From an uncultured Lachnospiraceae bacterium (lineage in GTDB: Bacteria > Bacillota > Clostridia > Lachnospirales > Lachnospiraceae), in the NCBI GenBank assembly GCA_947179245.1, contig CAMXBD010000015.1:1-38099 (forward strand): DNA of 38,099 nt, written 5' to 3'. How positions within the stretch are numbered: position 1 is the stretch's first letter; every line of letters starts with the position of its first letter. The notes beneath the pieces were generated by a model. The model did no database searches. It saw only the letters and a program-made list of their open reading frames with translations, and was not told the DNA's origin. The position numbers and the translations under genes are program-made. Of this stretch, positions 26,920 through 33,787 are shown one piece after another.

Positions 26920-27756
26920 CTATATCTTTGCGCGTATAGCGCGCTCCGTAATCTGAATCTTACCTTCCTTGAGCAAATGTCCTACCGCACGCTTAAATTC
27001 ATTTTTACTCATCTGCGTCTCTCTTCTGATCACTTCCGGCGACGCTTTATCCGTAAAAGGAAGCGCTCCGTCGAAACTTTGTATAATCTCCATCACTTTC
27101 TGCGCGTCAGTCTCAATCTGCAGATAGGCTTTCTCCCGGATGCTCAGATTTAGTTTCCCATCTTCTTTGACACCTGTAACACGTGCCTGTATTACATCCC
27201 CGATCTGTACTGTCCCGTATAGCTCTTTCTTAGGAATCAGTCCTGAATACTTGTCATCCACCGCCACGAAAGCACCGAAATTATCGCTGATCTCATAGAC
27301 CGTTCCGCTGACTCTGTCCTCTTTCGTATAAGGGCTTTGCGTAGAAAGATAAGGATACACATTCATAGTTGCACACAGTCTGTCACTCTTATCGATATAG
27401 AGCGCTGCAAGGCACTCCTCTCCTTCCGACACTCTTCTCGTCTGTTCCTTATATGGCAGAAGCAGATCCTTCTCCAGCCCCCAGTCCAAAAAAGCGCCCA
27501 CTTTAGCCACTTGCGCTACTCGCACTCTCGCCACGCTGTGCAAAGTCAGTTTCGGCGTATATACCGTTGCAATCAGACGGTCTTTAGAATCGCGATAGAC
27601 AAACACTTCAATCTCATCACCCGTCTGCGCCTGCTCCGGCACCTGCTTCTTCGGGAGCAGGACTCTCTCTTCTCTATCGATACCATCACCCAGATAGACC
27701 CCAAATTCTACCTTCTTTATAATTTGTAAAGTCTGAATCATTCCCAGTCTGATCAT
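26920..27756 (-). CDS. cvfB: CvfB/YitL-type RNA-binding protein with S1 domains
   Basis: A 278-residue protein with tandem S1 domains (about 10-65, 70-135, 145-210, the third including ISDNFGAFVAVDDKYSGLIP) and a C-terminal winged helix (DKASPEVIRRETQMSKNEFKRAVGHLLKEG). This is the CvfB layout, an RNA-binding regulator of virulence and stress genes in Staphylococcus. The ATG overlaps the thioesterase stop (ATGA) with a GGAGGT ribosome site, so the two are translationally coupled. Confidence 0.93.
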   Translation of the reverse strand: MIRLGMIQTLQIIKKVEFGVYLGDGIDREERVLLPKKQVPEQAQTGDEIEVFVYRDSKDRLIATVYTPKLTLHSVARVRVAQVAKVGAFLDWGLEKDLLLPYKEQTRRVSEGEECLAALYIDKSDRLCATMNVYPYLSTQSPYTKEDRVSGTVYEISDNFGAFVAVDDKYSGLIPKKELYGTVQIGDVIQARVTGVKEDGKLNLSIREKAYLQIETDAQKVMEIIQSFDGALPFTDKASPEVIRRETQMSKNEFKRAVGHLLKEGKIQITERAIRAKI

Positions 27757-28472
27757 AGACTACCTCCGGTCATTTCAACGATACTGTATGGCTTTCCGTC
27801 TTTATTATTCAACGACACTGTATACATACTGTGGTCTGCGTTCACCGCCACCGTCGGACAGACTATATCATTTAGCACCGCCTGACTCTTATACTCGACG
27901 CGAAGCTGCCTGATGCAGAAATCTTTCGGAATGCAGTCCATCGCCATGCGCACATACTGCCCGTTATTTACATGATTGTTCGTGTCCAGATGATGCTGTT
28001 TTACCGTAAACTCCTCGATAGCCTCTCCATCCGCCGGCACAGCGATCTTGCGCGGCGCATATTCCATCGGATATTTTTCTTCCAGCACATACCCCTCAAG
28101 CATTCTCTCGCTGGGTTTTGCCGGAACCATCTTCTGTATATCCATCAGGCTCCATATCGAATTGGCATAGGCAAGTACCTCGCCTTCTTTCGTCTTCATC
28201 TCAAAATTACGACATCCTATAAAACCTCTGAACTCATAGGGCGACGTACCAATCACAATCTCTTCGCACAGACGAGGATATCTGTTGACACAAATCTGCC
28301 ATGCAGACAGCAGCCATACCTGATGCAGTTCATTAAGATATTCCACGCCTAATCCAATGTCTTCCGAGTGAAATGTAGAACAATCCTGAAAATAGTCCAA
28401 GAGCGATTCAATCGTCAGTTTTCCGTCCACTCCTACTTCACTATACCTTACCCTGCTGTCAAATGTATACAT
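27753..28472 (-). CDS. Acyl-ACP thioesterase (FatA/FatB family)
   Basis: A 239-residue double-hotdog thioesterase that releases free fatty acids from acyl-ACP. The N-terminal hotdog includes LLDYFQDCSTFHSEDIG and WLLSAWQICVNRYP; the second carries the catalytic-type LDTNNHVNNGQYV, with the Asn/His pair of the plant and bacterial family. The ribosome site AAAGGGTGATGG precedes the ATG. Its start lies only 13 bases after the T-run of the tRNA-Gln terminator, so there is no room for a promoter of its own. Overlaps cvfB by four bases. Confidence 0.93.
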   Translation of the reverse strand: MYTFDSRVRYSEVGVDGKLTIESLLDYFQDCSTFHSEDIGLGVEYLNELHQVWLLSAWQICVNRYPRLCEEIVIGTSPYEFRGFIGCRNFEMKTKEGEVLAYANSIWSLMDIQKMVPAKPSERMLEGYVLEEKYPMEYAPRKIAVPADGEAIEEFTVKQHHLDTNNHVNNGQYVRMAMDCIPKDFCIRQLRVEYKSQAVLNDIVCPTVAVNADHSMYTVSLNNKDGKPYSIVEMTGGSL

Positions 28473-28485
28473 ACCATCACCCTTT

Positions 28486-28519
28486 CAAAAAAGACTCAGT
28501 TGATTTCTCAACTGAGTCT
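28486..28519 (-). terminator. Terminator after tRNA-Gln, within the thioesterase leader
   Basis: Perfect 12-bp stem (28492-28503 with 28508-28519), 4-base loop, and a run of T on the minus strand (complement of 28486-28492). It starts 7 bases after the tRNA 3' end and stops 14 bases short of the thioesterase start. Confidence 0.9.
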
Positions 28520-28525
28520 CAATAG

Positions 28526-28597
28526 CTGGGCTACAAGGATTCGAACCTTGAAATGACGGAGTCAGAGTCCGTTGCCTTACCGTTTGGCGATAGCCCA
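28526..28597 (-). tRNA. tRNA-Gln (anticodon CUG)
   Basis: A 72-base cloverleaf: acceptor TGGGCTA/TAGCCCA, D arm GCC/GGC, anticodon stem ACGGA/TCCGT with loop CTCTGAC giving anticodon CTG (28563-28565), five-base variable region, T arm CAAGG/CCTTG with TTCGAAT. Discriminator G; CCA is not encoded. The U1-A72 pair is typical of bacterial tRNA-Gln. Own promoter upstream (28611-28639) and terminator downstream. Confidence 0.97.
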
Positions 28598-28610
28598 TCA
28601 ACAATTAGCA

Positions 28611-28639
28611 ATTATAAATGATATTATATCATTTTGCAA
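28611..28639 (-). promoter_or_regulatory. Promoter of tRNA-Gln
   Basis: Minus-strand TTGCAA (28634-28639), 17-base spacer, TATAAT (28611-28616). The start point would fall about 7-8 bases before the mature tRNA 5' end. It is the only clear promoter for the downstream thioesterase-cvfB pair. Confidence 0.85.
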
Positions 28640-28667
28640 GCCTTTTTATTAAATTTTTTTAATTTTA

Positions 28668-28696
28668 GGGCAGACAAAATACCACTCTGTCCGCCC
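28668..28696 (-). terminator. Stem-loop after glnN
   Basis: Nine-pair GC-rich stem (28688-28696 with 28668-28676, one G-U) and an 11-base loop, 28 bases after the glnN stop. No T-run follows on the minus strand (AAAATTAAAA), so termination may be weak. Confidence 0.5.
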
Positions 28697-28723
28697 CAAA
28701 TTCAAAAAGCAAATATTTATAGG

Positions 28724-30835
28724 CTAAATTTCAAACATCAGCTCGCCATATGTAGGAATTGGCCACACATCTTTATCCACGATCATTTCCAGTCTGTCCG
28801 CCGGTGCACGAAGCTCTTCCATAACGGCTTTGACTGTATCTTTATAGAAAAACGCCTGCTCCTTCACATCTTCCATTGCAGATGCCTCCTTCTCGACTTT
28901 CTCAAGTTTCTGCAATGCTGTCTGCATAGCTGCCAGATTCCCACTCACTTCCTTCAAAAGTTCTGTCTGAACCGAGGCGTCTGCGCCTGCTGCCTTTACC
29001 GCATTCACGGTATCTGCAAGAGACTTTGAATACTTAATAACCGCAGGTATGATCTGTTTACCTGCCATATCGATCATGGCAAGCGCCTCGATATTGATCG
29101 TCTTCGCATAAGTCTCGTAAATGATCTCCTCACGGGATTCCAGTTCAACTTTCGTAAAGATACCGAATTTCTCAAACAGTCTTACAGCCTTATCTGTAGT
29201 CAGCGTGTTCGCCGCCTCTATCATAGACTTGATATTCGGCAGCCCTCTTCTCTCAGCTTCCTTCACCCACTCTTCCGCATAACCGTTACCGTTAAAGACA
29301 ATTCTGCGATGTGTAGTCATATACTCTTTAATAAGATCATGAATAGCAAGTTCAAGATTATCCGCTTTCTCTAATCTGTCTGCCGCCTCGCAGAATGCCT
29401 CTGCCACGATAGCATTCAATGTTGTGTTCGGGCTTGCGATAGAATCTGCTGAGCCTACCATACGGAACTCAAATTTATTACCCGTAAACGCAAACGGTGA
29501 AGTTCTGTTTCTGTCTGTAGCGTCTTTCTGAAAATCAGGAAGAGTCTTGACACCCGTGAGGAGTTTTCCGCCCTCCTTTACGCTGGTAGCTTCTCCCGTC
29601 TCGATCAACTGGTTTACCACATCCTCAAGCTGCTCGCCGAGGAAAATAGAGATAATTGCCGGAGGCGCCTCATTCGCACCAAGTCTGTGGTCGTTACCCA
29701 CATCGGATGCCGATTGTCTAAGCAGGTCCGCATGAGTATCCACTGCTTTCATAATGCAGGCAAGTACCAGAAGGAATTGTATGTTCCTATTCGGCGTATC
29801 GCCCGGATCGAGCAGGTTCACACCATTATCCGTAGTGATGGACCAGTTATCATGTTTACCGGAACCATTAACACCCGCATAGGGTTTCTCATGCAACAAG
29901 CATCTCATACCATGACGGATTGCCACTCTCTTCATAGTCTCCATTACTAACTGATTATGGTCTACCGCAATATTAGCCGTCTCATAGATAGGCGCCAGTT
30001 CATGCTGTGCAGGAGCCACTTCGTTATGCTGTGTCTTAGCGGTAACACCCAATTTCCACAGCTCCTCATTCAAGTCTTTCATATATGCGCCAACGCGCTC
30101 CCTGATAACGCCGAAATAATGATCTTCCATCTCCTGACCTTTGGGGGCTGGTGCGCCAAACAATGTACGTCCCGCGAACATCAAGTCAGTTCTCTGCATA
30201 TACAGATCTTTATCTACCAAGAAATATTCCTGTTCCGGTCCTACAGATGCCGTCACCTTGGTGGCCTCCGTATTGCCAAACAGACGCACGATACGCAATG
30301 CCTGTTCACTGAGCGCTTCCATGGAACGCAAAAGCGGTGTTTTCTTATCCAGTGCCTCACCTGTGTAAGAACAGAATGCCGTAGGAATACACAAAATCTT
30401 GCCGCATCCGGATTCTTTCAGAAATGCCGGAGACGTGATATCCCATGCCGTATATCCTCTCGCCTCGAAAGTTGCACGAAGTCCGCCTGAAGGGAAAGAA
30501 GATGCATCCGGCTCACCCTTAATCAGCTCTTTGCCGGAGAACTCTGTCAGCATCTGACCGGCTTCGTCAGGGTGTGTCACAAAGGCATCATGTTTCTCAG
30601 CCGTAATGCCTGTCAGCGGCTGGAACCAGTGTGTATAGTGCGTTGCACCATTCTCCACAGCCCAGTCTTTCATGGCCTTAGCGACAACATTCGCAACATC
30701 CATGGACAGTTCGCCGCCCTCGTTCATGACCTTTACTACTTCTTTGTAAGCGCCTTTCGTGAGTCGTTCTCTCATCTTACTGAGAGTAAATAAATTTTTC
30801 GCAAAAATTTCTTCCACATTAAATCCTTCGCTCAT
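28724..30835 (-). CDS. glnN: Glutamine synthetase type III
   Basis: A 703-residue GlnN-type enzyme (about 700 residues, larger than GSI/GSII), making glutamine from glutamate, ammonia and ATP. Family marks include [19 protein letters not shown] (metal and glutamate binding) and the [15 protein letters not shown]/glutamate motif, plus the N-terminal GSIII-specific domain and the [20 protein letters not shown] segment. The ATG at 30835 has a GGAGGAG ribosome site; an upstream in-frame ATG at 30901 lies inside the leader terminator and is not used. A sigma-A promoter (30945-30973) and a leader terminator with two stem-loops (30867-30928) point to antitermination control by nitrogen status. Confidence 0.97.
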   Translation of the reverse strand: MSEGFNVEEIFAKNLFTLSKMRERLTKGAYKEVVKVMNEGGELSMDVANVVAKAMKDWAVENGATHYTHWFQPLTGITAEKHDAFVTHPDEAGQMLTEFSGKELIKGEPDASSFPSGGLRATFEARGYTAWDITSPAFLKESGCGKILCIPTAFCSYTGEALDKKTPLLRSMEALSEQALRIVRLFGNTEATKVTASVGPEQEYFLVDKDLYMQRTDLMFAGRTLFGAPAPKGQEMEDHYFGVIRERVGAYMKDLNEELWKLGVTAKTQHNEVAPAQHELAPIYETANIAVDHNQLVMETMKRVAIRHGMRCLLHEKPYAGVNGSGKHDNWSITTDNGVNLLDPGDTPNRNIQFLLVLACIMKAVDTHADLLRQSASDVGNDHRLGANEAPPAIISIFLGEQLEDVVNQLIETGEATSVKEGGKLLTGVKTLPDFQKDATDRNRTSPFAFTGNKFEFRMVGSADSIASPNTTLNAIVAEAFCEAADRLEKADNLELAIHDLIKEYMTTHRRIVFNGNGYAEEWVKEAERRGLPNIKSMIEAANTLTTDKAVRLFEKFGIFTKVELESREEIIYETYAKTINIEALAMIDMAGKQIIPAVIKYSKSLADTVNAVKAAGADASVQTELLKEVSGNLAAMQTALQKLEKVEKEASAMEDVKEQAFFYKDTVKAVMEELRAPADRLEMIVDKDVWPIPTYGELMFEI

Positions 30836-30866
30836 TTTTTCATCTCCTCCATTCATGCGTGTGCAT

Positions 30867-30901
30867 AAAAAAATGTTCCAAAAATAAACCTTTTGGAACA
30901 T
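30867..30901 (-). terminator. Leader terminator (attenuator) of glnN
   Basis: A perfect 11-bp stem (30873-30883 with 30891-30901), 7-base loop and seven T on the minus strand (30867-30873). It lies between the promoter and the glnN ribosome site with only about 20 bases left, so glnN must be transcribed through it. Confidence 0.85.
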
Positions 30902-30928
30902 CCTCGTTCAAGATACCTCTATGTAGGT
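30896..30928 (-). promoter_or_regulatory. Tandem hexaloop stem-loops in the glnN leader (ANTAR-like)
   Basis: Minus strand: P1 ACCT-[ACATAG]-AGGT (30915-30928), five-base linker, P2 GAAC-[GAGGAT]-GTTC (30896-30909). P2 shares bases with the 5' arm of the terminator, so the two are mutually exclusive. Two short stems with six-base loops before an overlapping terminator is the known ANTAR-target layout; the A1/G4 loop rule is only half met in each loop. Confidence 0.5.
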
Positions 30929-30944
30929 CGCTGACCCTTTCTAT

Positions 30945-30973
30945 AAGATACATTACTTTTTCCAAAAATGCAA
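30945..30973 (-). promoter_or_regulatory. Promoter of glnN
   Basis: Minus-strand TTGCAT (30968-30973), 17-base spacer, TATCTT (30945-30950). The predicted start near 30938 gives a leader of about 100 bases. Confidence 0.7.
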
Positions 30974-30990
30974 TAGGGAATTTAAAAAAA

Positions 30991-32226
30991 CTATTTATTC
31001 TCTACCCGCAGAATATCATATATTTCGGGCACCACCGACAAACACACGTCTATAACCTGTTTAGAATGAGGACAGGATTCCACAGGCTCACCCTGCTCAT
31101 TATACATAGCAATCACCTTTACGGGTACGTTAGTTCCATCGGGTCTCATGATTTCAATGGAATCACCAACGCAGAATTTATTGCGCTGTTCAATCCGGGC
31201 ACAGACCTGTCCCGCTGTCTTTACGATTCCCCCTGTAATACCAAGATAAATATACTCATTCACATAGGTATTGTTGTCATATATCTGGGTATTTTCGTCG
31301 GGTTTGCCAAAATAAAATCCTGTCGTAAACTGGCGGTAGGTACACTTGGCAATTTCTGACAGATACCAGTCCATGTTTGCACGGTATTTCTCCTCAGACT
31401 CAAAATAATCATCGATAGCCTTACGATAAGTGCGCGCCACCGTCGCCACATAGAGCGCAGTCTTCATTCTTCCCTCTATCTTGAAGCTGTCTATTCCTGC
31501 GCTGACCATCTCCGGAATATGTTCTATCATGCACAGATCTTTCGAGTTAAAGATATAGGTTCCTCTCTCATTCTCATAGACCGGAAGATACTCTCCCGGA
31601 CGTGTCTCCTCAACTACCGCATATTTCCACCGGCAGGGATGGGTACATGCTCCGTGATTGGCATCTCTGCCCGTAAAATAACTGCTCAACAGACACCTCC
31701 CGGAATAGGAGATGCACATCGCGCCATGAATGAAACTTTCAATTTCCAGCTCATCGGGAATATGCTCCCTGATTTCCTTAATCTCCCGCAAAGACAACTC
31801 TCTTGCGGAAACGACACGCTTTGCGCCCTGTTCATACCAGAAACGATAAGTCAAATAATTAGTATTGTTCGCCTGCGTGGATATATGAATGTCAATCTCC
31901 GGACAGATCTCTTTCGCAAGGGTAAACATTCCCGGATCGGCAATAATCAGCGCATCGGGTTTCAGCGCTTTCAGCTCATGAAAATATGCTCTTGCGCCTT
32001 CCAAGTCATAATTGTGCGCCAGAATATTAGCCGTCACATGCACTTTCACACCATGTTCATGGGCAAAAGCAATTCCCTCCGCCATCTCTTCCGGCGTAAA
32101 ATTCTTCGCCTTAGCGCGCAGACCAAACGCCTCGCCGCCAATATAAACCGCATCCGCTCCAAATATAACTGCCGTTTTTAGCACTTCCAGACTACTCGCC
32201 GGAATCAATAACTCTGGTTTTCTCAT
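30991..32226 (-). CDS. trhP: U32-family tRNA 5-hydroxyuridine synthesis protein (TrhP)
   Basis: A 411-residue peptidase-U32 family protein. Hallmarks: N-terminal MRKPELLIPASSLEVLKTAV, the GADAVYIGG segment, and the U32 signature ESFIHGAMCISYSGRCLLSS with the following HGACTHPCRWKY Cys cluster. Despite the name these proteins are not proven proteases; Bacillus YrrN/YrrO and E. coli TrhP add the hydroxyl of ho5U34 in tRNA. The neighbour trmR, a methyltransferase for that hydroxyl, supports this role. The second start (ATG 32226) has GGAAAGGG spacing; the longer TTG does not. Separated from trmR by two hairpins. Confidence 0.9.
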   Translation of the reverse strand: MRKPELLIPASSLEVLKTAVIFGADAVYIGGEAFGLRAKAKNFTPEEMAEGIAFAHEHGVKVHVTANILAHNYDLEGARAYFHELKALKPDALIIADPGMFTLAKEICPEIDIHISTQANNTNYLTYRFWYEQGAKRVVSARELSLREIKEIREHIPDELEIESFIHGAMCISYSGRCLLSSYFTGRDANHGACTHPCRWKYAVVEETRPGEYLPVYENERGTYIFNSKDLCMIEHIPEMVSAGIDSFKIEGRMKTALYVATVARTYRKAIDDYFESEEKYRANMDWYLSEIAKCTYRQFTTGFYFGKPDENTQIYDNNTYVNEYIYLGITGGIVKTAGQVCARIEQRNKFCVGDSIEIMRPDGTNVPVKVIAMYNEQGEPVESCPHSKQVIDVCLSVVPEIYDILRVENK

Positions 32227-32252
32227 ACTATATACCCTTTCCAATATCCGGG

Positions 32253-32324
32253 AAGAATCGGAACGATTCTTTTGGACATAACTTAGTTACACTTAGATTA
32301 TGTTTTTTATAATCTTAGTGTAAC
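32253..32324 (-). repeat. Two stem-loops between trmR and trhP
   Basis: First after trmR: a 16-base inverted repeat (32286-32301 with 32309-32324) with one mismatch and a 7-base loop, starting one base after the stop. Second: AAGAATCG (32253-32260) with CGATTCTT (32264-32271), 3-base loop. Neither is followed by a T-run on the minus strand. Confidence 0.7.
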
Positions 32325-32325
32325 T

Positions 32326-32970
32326 TTATGTCCTACGGACACTAATCGTCACCCCGTCTCCCACCGGCAGAATCACCGTCTCCAAATTCTGATGATGTTT
32401 CAATTCATACAAGTACTCTCTCATACGACTATGTATCGTACGGTTTCTTCTGGTCACTGCAAACCGCGACTCTACAATGTCTCCATCCTGAAGCACATTG
32501 TCCGACAGCAGAATCCCGCCTTCCGACAGTAGACGTAGAACATCTGGCAGAAAATGAATGTACTGCCCTTTAGCCGCATCCATAAAGATCATATCATAAG
32601 TACCGTCCAGACCTTTTAAAATATCTGCGGCATCACCCTCCAACAGCGTAATCTTGTCCTCCCTGCCTGCCCGCCTGAAATTCTCTCTTGCCACCAGTAT
32701 TCTCTTCTCATATTTCTCAATCGTCGTAATGTGGCAGTCTTCGGGTGCATACTCGCTCATTAATAGCGCAGAAAAACCAACGGCACACCCCACCTCAAGA
32801 ATAGAGGCTGGTTTCCGCATCGCAAGTAACAGCTTGATCAAGCTCTGCACCTGCGTACGGATAATGGGCACATTGGTTCTTTTTGCTTCACTCTCTATTT
32901 CATTCAGGAAAGGAGTATTGCCGGTATCGAGAGAATCAATAAACGCATTCATCCGCTCATCCGCTATCAT
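32326..32970 (-). CDS. trmR: tRNA 5-hydroxyuridine O-methyltransferase (TrmR/YrrM)
   Basis: A 214-residue class I SAM-dependent O-methyltransferase of the YrrM/TrmR group. SAM-binding motif I is ILEVGCAVGFSALLMSEY; motif II region TTIEKYEKRI and the MIFMDAAKGQY acidic pocket follow. In Bacillus TrmR methylates ho5U34 to mo5U34. The MIADERMNAFIDSLDTGNTP start at 32970 has an AAAGGATGG ribosome site and fits family N-termini; seven upstream codons to 32991 are possible. Directly follows the MltG-like stop and precedes trhP. Confidence 0.9.
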   Translation of the reverse strand: MIADERMNAFIDSLDTGNTPFLNEIESEAKRTNVPIIRTQVQSLIKLLLAMRKPASILEVGCAVGFSALLMSEYAPEDCHITTIEKYEKRILVARENFRRAGREDKITLLEGDAADILKGLDGTYDMIFMDAAKGQYIHFLPDVLRLLSEGGILLSDNVLQDGDIVESRFAVTRRNRTIHSRMREYLYELKHHQNLETVILPVGDGVTISVRRT

Positions 32971-32991
32971 CACAGTACCATCCTTTCCCAT

Positions 32992-33381
32992 CTACTCCTC
33001 TGTCTCTTCATCCGTCTCCGGTTCCACCGCAATCAACGCCAGCATATCTTGTGCTGTCATGGAAGTACTCAGATCATACACACCCGGCTGAATCTTGCCA
33101 TGATGCTCTGACAACAATTCCTGAATCATAAACAGTCTCCCGTCACGAATCAGACCCTTTTCCTGAAGCATCTCCCCCACGTCAAGTGCTGATTGGTCAC
33201 CCTCTATATAGACGCTTATTATTCTTCCTTCTCCGGTTGAGACAGGTTCTTCAGTGAATACACGGTAGCCGTAATCATATGCCGCCGCCGCCCCTCTGAA
33301 AATATACATGACAATAACGGCAAACACCGCCACCTTGACAATAATCTGCACGGTGGATCCTAATATATCTTTTATATTCAT
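32992..33381 (-). CDS. Truncated MltG/YceG-like protein without catalytic domain
   Basis: A 129-residue protein with an N-terminal membrane helix (about 12-29) and a LysM-like subdomain (about 45-115) of the endolytic transglycosylase MltG family: VYIEGDQSALDVGEMLQEKGLI and IQPGVYDLSTSMTAQDML. The catalytic YceG domain of full MltG (over 330 residues, with the essential Glu) is missing, and the frame ends cleanly in an acidic tail (VEPETDEETEE), so this is not an obvious frameshift. It sits where full-length yrrL/mltG lies in Bacillus, between DUF1292 and yrrM equivalents. A GAGG ribosome site fixes the start at 33381. Possibly a non-enzymatic relic or regulator. Confidence 0.8.
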   Translation of the reverse strand: MNIKDILGSTVQIIVKVAVFAVIVMYIFRGAAAAYDYGYRVFTEEPVSTGEGRIISVYIEGDQSALDVGEMLQEKGLIRDGRLFMIQELLSEHHGKIQPGVYDLSTSMTAQDMLALIAVEPETDEETEE

Positions 33382-33401
33382 ATTTATCCTCATTCCGACT
33401 G

Positions 33402-33734
33402 TTACTCAAAGTCAATCTCTGATGTAAGAAGCACATTGATATCCTGCATCATTCTGCAGAATGCAAGCTCCGCCTGAAGGAAATCTTCCACCAGTGGATT
33501 CTCGCGAAACTTTGCGTATTCGCGCTCAAATGCTTCCATCCGGTCAAACAGATCCTCACTGTCCGACTCATTCTGTATGTCAAAATTTTTCTGTCTGTAC
33601 TCGTTAACTTTGTCGTACAGCTCTGGCTGTGTCTTGATTTTTTCTCTCTGAAGCAGATACTCCTTGTAGGTATCGGTCTCGCGGATAGTAGCCGCAAACT
33701 TTTTGGTTACTTCCATTATTTCGCTGTCTGACAT
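33402..33734 (-). CDS. YlbF-family protein
   Basis: A 110-residue, highly helical, charged protein of the YlbF/YmcA group (pattern SDSEIMEVTKKFAATIRETDTY and YDKVNEYRQKNFDIQ). In Bacillus YlbF, YmcA and YaaT form the Y-complex that steers RNase Y and affects competence and biofilm. A GGAGG ribosome site precedes the ATG. It is encoded 53 bases after RNase J and 20 before the MltG-like gene. One Cys near residue 90; whether it binds a cofactor cannot be told. Confidence 0.88.
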   Translation of the reverse strand: MSDSEIMEVTKKFAATIRETDTYKEYLLQREKIKTQPELYDKVNEYRQKNFDIQNESDSEDLFDRMEAFEREYAKFRENPLVEDFLQAELAFCRMMQDINVLLTSEIDFE

Positions 33735-33787
33735 GTCGCCTTTCCTCCTTAAGTATACGATATAAACATTCTCTTATCACAGAATTT

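Noticed and set aside
30867-30901. Terminator belonging only to trhP
   Set aside because: A promoter lies upstream of it and there is no room for one between it and glnN, so it must act in the glnN leader as well.
30838-30938. Glutamine riboswitch in the glnN leader
   Set aside because: The conserved core of the glnA and downstream-peptide RNAs is not present; the leader fits stem-loop antitermination better.
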